Made by a program: the position numbers and the translations under genes. Below are positions 51,782 to 59,598 of a stretch of DNA of 64,000 bases, piece after piece. The stretch comes from CAZUDO01 sp964618895 (lineage in GTDB: Bacteria; Desulfobacterota; Binatia; DP-6): positions 25,650 through 89,649 of the forward strand of contig CAZUDO010000040.1 of NCBI GenBank assembly GCA_964618895.1. Reading direction: 5' to 3'. Under the pieces are notes generated by a model. The model had not been told where the DNA came from, did no database searches, and saw only the letters and a list, made by a program, of their open reading frames with translations. Position 1 is the stretch's first letter, and every line of letters begins with the position of its first letter.

Positions 51782-51978
51782 GACAACTAGCTTAGCCGGC
51801 GGCCCCGATGACGTCTACCCGGCTGGTGCTGTGTACCGGACGGCGTCGCCATCTCAGCCCATCCCCCCGTCGGGTGTGCGACGATCGTCTTCGCCCGAAC
51901 GGCGTGACATGGCCAGCGATGGGCTGCCAATCGCGTCGTGCGACCCTTTTACGTATTTATGGGTGTACCGTCTCCTTC

Positions 51979-52224
51979 ATGAAGACCACGGTGGAGCTCG
52001 CGGACGATTTGCTCGTCGCTGCGAAGAAGCGCGCCGCGGAGCTGCGAAAGCCGCTGCGCAGCCTCCTCGAGGCGGGGCTACGGGCCCAGCTCGCCGCCAC
52101 CGGACGACGCAAGCGGTCTCGGCCCCGGCGTATACGCTGGGTCACCGTCCAGGGTGGTCTTCCACCGGGATGCGACGTCGCCAACCGCGAGCGGATGCAC
52201 GAGTGGCTCCGCCGCGAGCGATGA
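51979..52224 (+). CDS. vapB: VapB-type antitoxin
   Basis: An 81-residue antitoxin. MKTTVELADDLLVAAKKRAA is a ribbon-helix-helix start, followed by a basic stretch and a C-terminal toxin-binding tail (GLPPGCDVANRERMHEWLRR). ATG at 51979. Four-base overlap with the toxin gene (ATGA). Confidence 0.86.
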   Translation: MKTTVELADDLLVAAKKRAAELRKPLRSLLEAGLRAQLAATGRRKRSRPRRIRWVTVQGGLPPGCDVANRERMHEWLRRER

Positions 52225-52652
52225 TCGCGATCGACACGAATCTCCTCGTCTACGCGCACCGTGCCAGCGTGCGCGAGCACCGCGCGGCACGGTGCGCGCT
52301 CGAAACCGCGGCCGCCGACGCGCGCGGATGGGGTATCGGCATCCCGAGGCTCGCCGAGTTCTGGGCCATCGTCACCCACCCGTCCGCTGCCGGGCGCCCG
52401 TCCCGGGCGGACGAAGCGTCGCGCTTCCTGCAGAATCTGACCGACGATGCGAACATGGCGATCTGGAACGCCGGTCCGGGTTTCGCGAGGAGGCTTCTCC
52501 AGCTGGCCACGGACCTCGCCGTCACCGGAGCCCGCGTGTTCGACCTCCAGGTCGGGTTGACGGCCTTCGACAACGGCGCCGACGAGCTCTGGACGCACGA
52601 TCGTCACTTCGTCCGCATTCCGGGCCTTCGCGTCCACGATCCGTTGGACTGA
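52221..52652 (+). CDS. vapC: VapC-type PIN-domain toxin
   Basis: A 143-residue PIN-domain ribonuclease. Acidic active-site residues are all visible: Asp in MIAIDTNLLVYAH, Glu in RLAEFWAIV, Asp in ARVFDLQVG and Asp in ELWTHDRHFVRI. Cleaves RNA (tRNA or rRNA in known VapC). Coupled to vapB. Apparently intact. Confidence 0.92.
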   Translation: MIAIDTNLLVYAHRASVREHRAARCALETAAADARGWGIGIPRLAEFWAIVTHPSAAGRPSRADEASRFLQNLTDDANMAIWNAGPGFARRLLQLATDLAVTGARVFDLQVGLTAFDNGADELWTHDRHFVRIPGLRVHDPLD

Positions 52653-52718
52653 CACGGCGCGAGCGGGAGGCCGCAGCCCGTCCAGGCCCGCGGGTGTGCA
52701 GGGTGTCCCTCGGATTGC

Positions 52719-54185
52719 TCACGTCTCGAACCGAACCCCGTCGACGCCGACGCTCGCCCCGATCAGCTCCTCGCGCGTCGCCCGTTGCGCCAGCGCGGCG
52801 TCGTGAGACGTCGCCATGCATCGCTGACCGCCGGGCGTGTCGGCGATGATGGTGCACTGCGCGGGCTCCGCGTCCGCATACGTGACGGTGTACGCCGCCA
52901 CGCGGGCCGGGCCCCGATACCCCGCAATCAGCTCGACACGCGGCGTCGCACGATCAGCCTGATCGGCCAGGTCGCCGAGCAGGAGTGGCGCGGGGTCGGG
53001 GCGGGCGGCGTACACGGCGAGGCCGGGCTTGTTCACGAGCCCGCTCAAGGTGGAGACGAGCCCCTTCGCGTCCCGCTGCACGCGCAGGCGCTCGATCATG
53101 GCGGCCGTCGCCTGCAGCACGAAGTTGTTCCACGGGCCCCCGGCGAAGCTCTCGCCGCCGGTGATGGTCGGCACGCCGTCGACGGGCAGTCGCAGGGCGC
53201 GTTGCTGGACGCGCACGGCAGCGGGGAAGCAGCTGTAGAGCTCGACGAGATTGATCGCCGACAGCGCGTGACCGAGGTGCCCTTCGGCTGCCTGGCCGAG
53301 CACCTCCATTGCGGGCCAACGATGCAGGTCGCGTCGCTTCGGAACCGGGAGCGAGAAGCTCGACTCGAGCGCGACCAGCGGAAACACCATGCGATCGGGA
53401 TCGATGCCGAACCGGACCGCTGCGTCGAGGCTGCACACCAGGAGGGCCGCCGCCTGGTCGACGTTCATCTGGGCGCAGTGCCACTTGTTGTACGGGAAGG
53501 CGAACGGACGGTTCGCCGCGCTGGGTTCGCGGAGGAACGCCGCGTCGCGTGGCTCCGGGAAGGCGGCGTGGGGGAAGCGCGACGCCACCGTGCTGAAGCC
53601 CGCCCACAGGCGAGCGACCTCGTCGCGGTGTTGGTCGAGCGAGCGGCCCTCGGCGTGGCGCAGCGCGCTGTCGATGAGCGCAAAGGGCTGCATTGGCGAC
53701 GACACCCCGGCGTCGATCTCGATCTGGGTGATGATCTCGTCGGTCGGCAGCTGCAGCTCGTCGGGGGTCGCTCCGTCCTGCACGGTGTCGACCACGAGTA
53801 CGCCGGCGCGGCGGGCGATCGCCGCACGCCGGGCTGCTTCTCCGCCGACGATCAGCGCCAGGTCGAGCCTGCCGTCGCGGATCGCCGCGTGCGCGTCGTT
53901 CAACAGCGTCTGCTGGGGGATGCCCGTTGCCACGAGGACGGTCTGCGCGCCCGCAGCGCCGATGCGCTCGGCGATGAAGCGGCCCGGGTCGGTGTACTGC
54001 CAGGAGCCGTGGGGGACGGCGATGCGCTGGACCTTTCGGAGGATACCGGGCACGCCGGTGTCCTCGGCCGCCGTCCGCGTGGCGGCGAGCATCAGCTCGA
54101 GCGCCTCGAGACCGCTTCCGGGCTCGTCGAGATGCTGCGAGGCCACCCCGACGCCGACGATCACCGGCGTTCGTGGGTCGCGCAC
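52719..54185 (-). CDS. SCPx/thiolase-family acetyltransferase
   Basis: A 488-residue thiolase-fold protein. VRDPRTPVIVGVGVASQHLD opens it; AAIRDGRLDLALIVGGEAARRAA, FPYNKWHCAQMNVDQAAALLVCSLDAAVRFG (about residues 230-260), AINLVELYSCFPAAVRVQQRAL and TITGGESFAGGPWNNFVLQATAAMIERL are features of the acetyl-CoA acetyltransferase/SCPx-like thiolases used in sterol or lipid catabolism. The canonical N-terminal Cys is not evident; TGIPQQTLLND occupies the region. The start is uncertain: the GTG at 54185 is the best in frame. Ends with an extra C-terminal domain of about 120 residues. Confidence 0.85.
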   Translation of the reverse strand: MRDPRTPVIVGVGVASQHLDEPGSGLEALELMLAATRTAAEDTGVPGILRKVQRIAVPHGSWQYTDPGRFIAERIGAAGAQTVLVATGIPQQTLLNDAHAAIRDGRLDLALIVGGEAARRAAIARRAGVLVVDTVQDGATPDELQLPTDEIITQIEIDAGVSSPMQPFALIDSALRHAEGRSLDQHRDEVARLWAGFSTVASRFPHAAFPEPRDAAFLREPSAANRPFAFPYNKWHCAQMNVDQAAALLVCSLDAAVRFGIDPDRMVFPLVALESSFSLPVPKRRDLHRWPAMEVLGQAAEGHLGHALSAINLVELYSCFPAAVRVQQRALRLPVDGVPTITGGESFAGGPWNNFVLQATAAMIERLRVQRDAKGLVSTLSGLVNKPGLAVYAARPDPAPLLLGDLADQADRATPRVELIAGYRGPARVAAYTVTYADAEPAQCTIIADTPGGQRCMATSHDAALAQRATREELIGASVGVDGVRFET

Positions 54186-54187
54186 GG

Positions 54188-54313
54188 TCAGAATGATGTG
54201 CGCGCCGCCAGGTTGGTGACGAAGCGCTTCGTCACCTCGGTGATCGCGTTCTCGGCGTCGCCCCATTGCCACTGCGCCGCGGCCGTCGGCGAGCCCCGGA
54301 AACCGGCTTCATC
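54188..54313 (-). pseudogene. Possible C-terminal fragment of a lost gene
   Basis: Forty-one GC3-rich codons ending at a TGA (54188-54190) read DEAGFRGSPTAAAQWQWGDA then ENAITEVTKRFVTNLAARTSF. It looks like natural protein, not antisense noise, yet no start precedes it before the OmpA-like gene. Family not recognised. Confidence 0.35.
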
Positions 54314-54320
54314 CTCACCC

Positions 54321-54809
54321 TCAACGGACCGTGACCTCGACGCGGCGGTTGTTGCGCCGGCCGCGGGTGGTGGTGTTCGATGCGGCGGGCGACTCGGTGC
54401 CGTATCCCTGCACGACCAGGCGCGACGGGTCGAGCCCGAGCCCCCCGAGCGCGGCGGCGACGGCACGGGCCCGATCCTCGGAGAGCGTCCGGTTCTTGGC
54501 CTCGGAGCCGGTGGTGTCGGCGAAGCCCTGGACCAGGAAGCCGGCCTGCGGATACGGCTGCATCTTGTCGACGAACCAGCGCAGCTCGCGCTGGCCGTCC
54601 GGTCCGACGACGGCGCTCCCCACGTCGAAGTAGGCCACCGCCGCATACCGGCTCGCCTGCGCATGCTCGGCCGTGGCCTGCGCCTGGGCGGCGCGGGACT
54701 CTCCCTCCAGGCGCTGCGTCTCCTGCTCGTAGGTGCGCTGATAGGCCGACGGGCAGCCCTGGGCGACGAGCAGCGCCGTGCCGAGGGCACACGCCAGGGC
54801 GGTCTTCAT
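54321..54809 (-). CDS. OmpA/Pal-like peptidoglycan-binding lipoprotein
   Basis: A 162-residue lipoprotein: signal peptide with lipobox AQGC (Cys-19), a helical Glu/Gln/Ala-rich spacer (residues 25-55), and an OmpA-C domain (AAVAYFDVGSAVVGPDGQRELRWFVDKM, LVQGFADTTGSEAKNRTLSEDRARAVAAAL, VVQGYGTESP, RRNNRRVEVTV). It tethers the outer membrane to peptidoglycan. Four-base overlap with the EF-hand gene upstream. Confidence 0.92.
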   Translation of the reverse strand: MKTALACALGTALLVAQGCPSAYQRTYEQETQRLEGESRAAQAQATAEHAQASRYAAVAYFDVGSAVVGPDGQRELRWFVDKMQPYPQAGFLVQGFADTTGSEAKNRTLSEDRARAVAAALGGLGLDPSRLVVQGYGTESPAASNTTTRGRRNNRRVEVTVR

Positions 54810-55210
54810 CCGCGCTTCTTGCCCTGGAACGCGACCACGACCTCGTCGCTCGACAGTACGCCGTCGTCGTTGGTGTCGGCGGTGGTGAAGTCGCGGAAAC
54901 GGACACGCAGGAACTCGCGCAGCGCGACCCGGCCGTCGTGGTCCTTGTCGTCGGCCCCGAAGTCGTCGGGGAAGGTGAGCTGCTTCAGCTCCACGGCGTC
55001 GAGGAAGCCGTCCTTGTTCCGGTCGGCGCTGTAGAAGATCTCGACGATGCGCACGTGGAACTCCTCGTGGTCCACCACGCCGTCGCGGTTGGTGTCGGTC
55101 TGAGTGAAGGCGGCCCGTGGATCGTACGACTTCGCGGAATCGTCTGCGGGTGCCGTCGCGGGGCCGAGCGTGAGCGCGGCCAGAACGAGCAGGGTGCGGT
55201 AGGTGCGCAT
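54806..55210 (-). CDS. Secreted EF-hand calcium-binding protein
   Basis: A 134-residue exported protein. Signal peptide ends at PATAPA. Four EF-hand loops are visible: DTNRDGVVDHEEF (about residues 38-50), DRNKDGFLDAVEL (63-75), DKDHDGRVALREF (88-100) and DTNDDGVLSSDEV (111-123), the acidic position in loop three being replaced by the shorter VALRE form. Probably a periplasmic calcium buffer or sensor. Coupled to the OmpA-like gene. Confidence 0.9.
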   Translation of the reverse strand: MRTYRTLLVLAALTLGPATAPADDSAKSYDPRAAFTQTDTNRDGVVDHEEFHVRIVEIFYSADRNKDGFLDAVELKQLTFPDDFGADDKDHDGRVALREFLRVRFRDFTTADTNDDGVLSSDEVVVAFQGKKRG

Positions 55211-55220
55211 GCGCGTGTCC

Positions 55221-55697
55221 TCAGCTCTGGATCTGCCACGAGCCGTCGGCCTGGCGGCACGCGGTCCCGTAGGCCTGGTTCTGCTCGCCGCCGATCACGA
55301 CCGTCTGCCGATACTCGCGGCAGTACTGCCCGTTGGCGATCTGGTAGGTGCGTGTCGGCGTGATCGAGCCCGAGTTGCCGGAGTCGGGGTTCCGCCACCC
55401 CGAGGCCTGCCCGGCGGTGTTGCTCTCGAAGGCCCGTTGCGCCGCCTCGGCGGCGAGCCGTTTGTCGCGCGCGTCGAGGCGGTTGCCGACGAGGCCGCCG
55501 ATCAGCGCGCCGCCCAAGCCGGCGCCGACGATGGCGCCCGCGCCACCGCCCGCGGCGGCGGCGATGCCGGCGCCGGCCGCGGCGCCAAGGACGCTGCCCA
55601 GCACCGGCTTCGGGTTGTTCTCGATGGTGGCGCAGGACGACGACAGGACCGCAAGCGCAAGCAGGGGGGCGAGTTGATTGATGGTTCGACGCCGCAT
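55221..55697 (-). CDS. Glycine-zipper 17-kDa surface-antigen-like lipoprotein
   Basis: A 158-residue lipoprotein, lipobox LSSSC (Cys-22). A Gly-zipper (VLGSVLGAAAGAGIAAAAGG to GGLVGNRLD, residues 33-75) is followed by a C-terminal domain (NGQYCREYRQTVVIGGEQNQAYGTACRQADGSWQI) with two Cys, as in the 17-kDa surface antigen family. Outer-membrane or periplasmic. Ten bases before the EF-hand gene. Confidence 0.9.
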   Translation of the reverse strand: MRRRTINQLAPLLALAVLSSSCATIENNPKPVLGSVLGAAAGAGIAAAAGGGAGAIVGAGLGGALIGGLVGNRLDARDKRLAAEAAQRAFESNTAGQASGWRNPDSGNSGSITPTRTYQIANGQYCREYRQTVVIGGEQNQAYGTACRQADGSWQIQS

Positions 55698-55752
55698 GGC
55701 GGCCGTGTAGCACGCCGGTGCGCGTGCTCCAAACTCGGGCGGCGCGTTGCCG

Positions 55753-58296
55753 TCAGGGCAGGACGGCGGTCTGCAACCGCGCCAGCTGCGCGATCGTGCG
55801 CTGGGCCAACGCCAGCAGGGGATCGCCGACGCGAAGGTTGACCTTCCCCCGGTCCTTGCCCTTCTGTACCAGGCGGACGAGCGTGTTCAGCTGGCGCGAC
55901 GCCTTCTTGATCGCCTTCTCGCTGCGCTTGCCGGTGGCGGCGCGCCCCTTGTCGAGGAACCGCCGCGCGGCGGTGACCTTGTTGCGGACCTTCTTCTGCA
56001 GCCCCGCGCCGCTGAAGTCGTCGGCCGATGCCTGGACGATGGAGGTGTCGAGCAGGCCGAGGCGGCAGCCGACGGCGTCGAAGGCGATGGACGGGTCGCA
56101 GGTCTGGGCGTCGTCACAGGCGAGGCTCGCCCCGACGACGCATCCGGTCGGGGGCAGCGTGGTGGTGGGTACGCTGACCGGTGGCGACGTGGTGGTGGTC
56201 GTGGAGGGGATGGTGGCGGTGGTGGAGGAGGTGGTTGGCGCGACGGTGGTGCTGGTGCTCGTCGAGGTGGTGCTGCTGCGGGTCGTCGTGGTGGTGGTGC
56301 TCGACGTGCTGCCCGTAGTCGTGGTGATGGAGGTCGTGGTCGTCTCGGTGGTGGTGGACGACGACGTGGTTGCCGTGGTGGACGACGTGCTGCTGGTGGT
56401 GGTGGTCGCGATCGTCGACGACGTGGTGCTGGTGGTGATCGCGGTCGTCGACGACGTGGTGCTGGTGGTGGTCGCGGTCGTCGACGACGTGGTGCTGGTG
56501 ACGACGGTGGTGGTGGTCGACGTGGACGACGTGGTGCTGGTGGTGGTCGCGGTCGTCGACGACGTGGTGCTGGTGACGACGGCGGTGGTGGTCGACGTGG
56601 ACGACGTGCTGGTGGAGGTGCTCGTGCTCGCCGTCGTGGACGTGGTGGTCGACGTGGTCGGCGGCGCCGTGACGGTCGTGGACGTACTGCTGGTGGTCGA
56701 CGACGTGGTGGTGCTGGTGCTGCTCGTGGACGTGGTGGTGGTGGACGTCGTGGTCGGCGGCGGCGTGCTCTGGCACGGCGTCAGGTTGGGCATCAGGACC
56801 TGCGTCGCCACAGGGTTGATCTGCGCTGTCGGTTGGATATCCGGCGGGCTGGCGGCGTCGGCGTAGCGCAGCAGGTTGCTCTCCGGCCGGGGCGGGCAGC
56901 CGAGCACGGTGCCGGCAAGCGTCATCGCCACGTTGACGTCGAGGCGTGTGCCCTGAGTGACGATGGCACGCCCCCCGCCGCTGGCGGACAGCCGGGCGCC
57001 GACCGGCACGGTGAGGGTGCAGGCGTGGGCGAGGACGAGGCCGCACATGCCGCCGTTCAGGCCGTCGGCGTGCAGGTTGAGCGGGCCGCTGATGGTCGCT
57101 CCGTCGAGGCTGATGGACCCGGCGGCGCCGCCGTCGCTGTCGATGTTGACGGTGGTCCCGGCGCGCTGCGTGATCGCGCCTCTGGACGTGGCGCTGAAGT
57201 CACCGGCGCCGCAGTTGCCGCCGCTGGCGTCGGTCTCGCCCATGGTGAGCGTGCGGCCCGCCGACACGTCGATGGACCCGCCGCAGCCGCTCGCCCCATG
57301 GCCGGCGGCGATGAGCGTGCCGCTCTGGGTGACGTCGAGGGCGGCCTCGATGGTGGCCGCGCCACCTTCGCCGTCGGGCGCGGGGCCGCTCAGGTCCATG
57401 ACGCCGCCGAGCGTGATGCTGCCCCGACTGGTGTAGATGTCGACCTCGGCGCCGGTACCCGTCCCGTTGAAGTTGCCGGATGCGCGCCCGTCCAGCCGGC
57501 TCCCGATCGAGATGTTGCCGGCGCTGACGACCGTGAATGTGCCGCCGTACCCGCCGTCGGACAACGTACCATGCAGGTCGATGGTGGCGGGGCCGGTGAG
57601 GGTGATGTCGCCGCCGGCGTAGAGCTCGATCTCGCCCCCGTCGCCGCCGGAGACGTCGAGGGGGGTGTGCACCGTGAGCGTCCCAACGGTGGCTGTCAGG
57701 AGGATGGTGCCGCCGCCACCCTGCGCGCCGCCGCGGGCCGGGACGCGACTGAAGGCCCCGAGCGTCACGTTGCTAGCGGTGCTGGTAAGGTTGAGGACGC
57801 CCCCGCCGCCGGAGGTGTTCTCCGACTTCACGTCGAGGAGGCCGTCGACGACGATGTCGCTGGTGGCCTGCACGTTCACCTCGCCGCCCTGAAAGGTTGC
57901 CGAGGCGTTCAATTGCGAGGGGCTCGAGCCGTCGGCATCGGCCTGTGCGCGGACGGTGCCGCTCGACCGGATGGTGAGTCGGCCCCCGACATCCCCGTTT
58001 CCGGTCGCCAGGATGCGGCCGTTCGGTTCGAGGGTGACGTTGCCGGCGATGAGCGTCAGGTTGCCCGGGGCCACCGTGATCGACCCGCCGCGCTTGATGA
58101 TCAGGGCGCGGGTGCCGAGGTCGATGGTTGCGCCCGCCGGATCCGTGATCTTGGGGTTGCCCGTCACCACGCACGGGTTCGCCGTGGCCGGACACAGCTG
58201 CGCCGCAGCCGGCACCGCGGCGGCCAGCACCGTGATCCAGGTGAGCAGCAGCACGCGCAGGCGCGGCCGGAGGGCGATGGGAGGAGGCGCGTGCAC
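55753..58296 (-). CDS. Large secreted beta-helix protein with Thr/Ser linker
   Basis: An 847-residue exported protein. A signal peptide ends near AAVPAAAQ. The next 430 residues consist of beta-helix-like rungs, with repeated polymer-like phrases (GGSITVAPGNLTLIAGNVTL, GGRLTIRSSGTVRAQ, GGTILLTATVGTLTVHT). A Thr/Ser linker of about 200 residues follows, then a C-terminal domain of about 100 residues: a Cys-containing part (ACDDAQTCDPSIAFDAVGC) and a Lys/Arg-rich helical tail. Probably surface-exposed. Start is uncertain: GTG at 58296 puts the signal peptide at the N-terminus; ATG at 58398 would overlap the small gene upstream. Confidence 0.7.
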   Translation of the reverse strand: MHAPPPIALRPRLRVLLLTWITVLAAAVPAAAQLCPATANPCVVTGNPKITDPAGATIDLGTRALIIKRGGSITVAPGNLTLIAGNVTLEPNGRILATGNGDVGGRLTIRSSGTVRAQADADGSSPSQLNASATFQGGEVNVQATSDIVVDGLLDVKSENTSGGGGVLNLTSTASNVTLGAFSRVPARGGAQGGGGTILLTATVGTLTVHTPLDVSGGDGGEIELYAGGDITLTGPATIDLHGTLSDGGYGGTFTVVSAGNISIGSRLDGRASGNFNGTGTGAEVDIYTSRGSITLGGVMDLSGPAPDGEGGAATIEAALDVTQSGTLIAAGHGASGCGGSIDVSAGRTLTMGETDASGGNCGAGDFSATSRGAITQRAGTTVNIDSDGGAAGSISLDGATISGPLNLHADGLNGGMCGLVLAHACTLTVPVGARLSASGGGRAIVTQGTRLDVNVAMTLAGTVLGCPPRPESNLLRYADAASPPDIQPTAQINPVATQVLMPNLTPCQSTPPPTTTSTTTTSTSSTSTTTSSTTSSTSTTVTAPPTTSTTTSTTASTSTSTSTSSTSTTTAVVTSTTSSTTATTTSTTSSTSTTTTVVTSTTSSTTATTTSTTSSTTAITTSTTSSTIATTTTSSTSSTTATTSSSTTTETTTTSITTTTGSTSSTTTTTTRSSTTSTSTSTTVAPTTSSTTATIPSTTTTTSPPVSVPTTTLPPTGCVVGASLACDDAQTCDPSIAFDAVGCRLGLLDTSIVQASADDFSGAGLQKKVRNKVTAARRFLDKGRAATGKRSEKAIKKASRQLNTLVRLVQKGKDRGKVNLRVGDPLLALAQRTIAQLARLQTAVLP
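56170..56770 (-). repeat. Thr/Ser-coding simple-sequence repeat
   Basis: About 600 bases of GTGGTG/GTCGTC-rich sequence (plus strand) encode the Thr/Ser linker of the beta-helix protein. Within 56400-56600 units of about 33 bases (GTGGTCGCGGTCGTCGACG...) are repeated several times, with a larger segment of about 75 bases duplicated, so the linker has grown by unequal copying. Confidence 0.75.
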
Positions 58297-58382
58297 TTGC
58301 GTGAAAAGGCGTACGATGTGACCCGGGGCCAGGTCAAGGGAAAACGCGGTCGGCACCAGCTGTGCGTCCTGCGTGGAAGGGA

Positions 58383-58652
58383 CTACTGCGGCCGGCACGT
58401 CGAGGACGCGAACGGCGTCCGTTCACAGGCCATGCTGTCGGTCACCCCGGAGGCCAGGTGCGCGCACGTGTTGGTGCGGGCGGCCATCAGGGCTTCCTCC
58501 TCGTTCGCCCCGTCGACCGCGCGGCAGGCCTGGCGGCCGCGGAAGTCGATGCACACCTCGCAGCGGATCGCGCCCGTGTGCAGGCTCGTGGTGACCACTA
58601 CGACCACCAGGCCCGCGAGGGCCACCAGGGCGAGCCAGGACGTCCACTTCAC
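58383..58652 (-). CDS. Small Cys-rich membrane protein
   Basis: An 89-residue protein: one membrane helix (WLALVALAGLVVVVVTTSL, about residues 5-24) and an exported part with six Cys (EVCIDFRGRQACRAV, NTCAHLASG, MACERT, STCRPQ). Orientation suggests an anchored periplasmic domain with disulfides. It resembles small conserved hypothetical proteins of this type, without known function. Confidence 0.6.
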   Translation of the reverse strand: MKWTSWLALVALAGLVVVVVTTSLHTGAIRCEVCIDFRGRQACRAVDGANEEEALMAARTNTCAHLASGVTDSMACERTPFASSTCRPQ

Positions 58653-58694
58653 GACCGCGCTCCATAGCGCGGGCGTGGGGCCGTGGCCAGCGGG

Positions 58695-59405
58695 TCAGCG
58701 CTCGGCGTCGCCGGACGGGACGGTGGCGCTACGCTCTTCCTCGAAGCGGCGGGCCCAGTACTGGTCCCACAGGCCGGAGGTCTTCAGGCGCCGCAGCTGG
58801 GAGACGCGTTGCGCCCCGGGCGAGTCGACGTGGCGGCCGCCGCGGCGAAAGCGCCGCCCGAGGATCGGATCGGGTTCGCTCGGCCGGGGGGCCGGCTCGG
58901 AGAGCGCGGCGTCGATGTGGGCCGCCTCTTCCTCCAGCAGATGCTGGATCTGTCGCCCGCTCATGCCGATGCCGCCCACGTGCCGCAGGACCTCGGCGGC
59001 GCGCTCGTAGGGCAGGTCAGCGGCCAGGAAGAGCGCCTGCTCGCGTACGGCGGTGGTGTACTCGGTGCCGTTCAAGAGGCGAATCCACTCGTCGAGCGGG
59101 CGGCGGGCGATCTGGCAGGTACGGCAGCTATAGCGCCGGCGCTGGATGTCGACGGAGCCGAACACCGTGACCAGGCGGCGCGGACTCCGGCCGCGGCTCC
59201 GCATCGGCTGGTCGCACCGCGGACAAAGGATCGGGCCGGCGCACAGGGCCTGCTCGATCTGGTCCATCATGTTCTCGATCGCATGCAGCAGGGCGCGCCG
59301 CGACTCGCGGCGCAGGTCGCGCTGCAGGTCGTGAAAGGTCCCGGTCTCGAGGTTCACCGTGATGGTGAAGGCGAGCTGGACGGGAAGCTGGACGGAAGTC
59401 GTCAT
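58695..59405 (-). CDS. ISKra4/UPF0236-like transposase N-terminal part
   Basis: A 236-residue protein. It contains LCPRCDQPMRSRGRSPRRLV (two Cys), TVFGSVDIQRRRYSCRTCQIARRPLDEW (two Cys, about residues 78-105) and YTTAVREQALFLAADLPYERAAEVLRHVGGIGMSGRQIQHLLEEEA, the N-terminal zinc and helical region of ISKra4/UPF0236-type transposases. These are normally about 450-500 residues with a DDE domain; that part is missing, replaced by a short charged tail, so it is a truncated or repurposed gene. ATG at 59405. Confidence 0.6.
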   Translation of the reverse strand: MTTSVQLPVQLAFTITVNLETGTFHDLQRDLRRESRRALLHAIENMMDQIEQALCAGPILCPRCDQPMRSRGRSPRRLVTVFGSVDIQRRRYSCRTCQIARRPLDEWIRLLNGTEYTTAVREQALFLAADLPYERAAEVLRHVGGIGMSGRQIQHLLEEEAAHIDAALSEPAPRPSEPDPILGRRFRRGGRHVDSPGAQRVSQLRRLKTSGLWDQYWARRFEEERSATVPSGDAER

Positions 59406-59598
59406 GGACGTTCGGGGCGCAGCTAGAGCAAGGGACGTTCCAGAACGGCGCATGACGCGGCGTGACGAATCGACGCGGGAAGCCTGGCACCTGTGCGCAG
59501 GGCCCGCGGGCTTGCAAGATAGCCGCGCCTCGCACGGCGGCTGCATTCCCGGATGCCGCGCCGGACGCCACGCGGCCCGCACGCGAGGCCGCCGTGCG

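Noticed and set aside
55747..59010. Gly/Arg-rich plus-strand frame of over 1000 codons
   Set aside because: It is the complement of Thr/Ser-coding repeats; GGRRGGG-type sequence is an artefact of GTGGTGGTC repeats.
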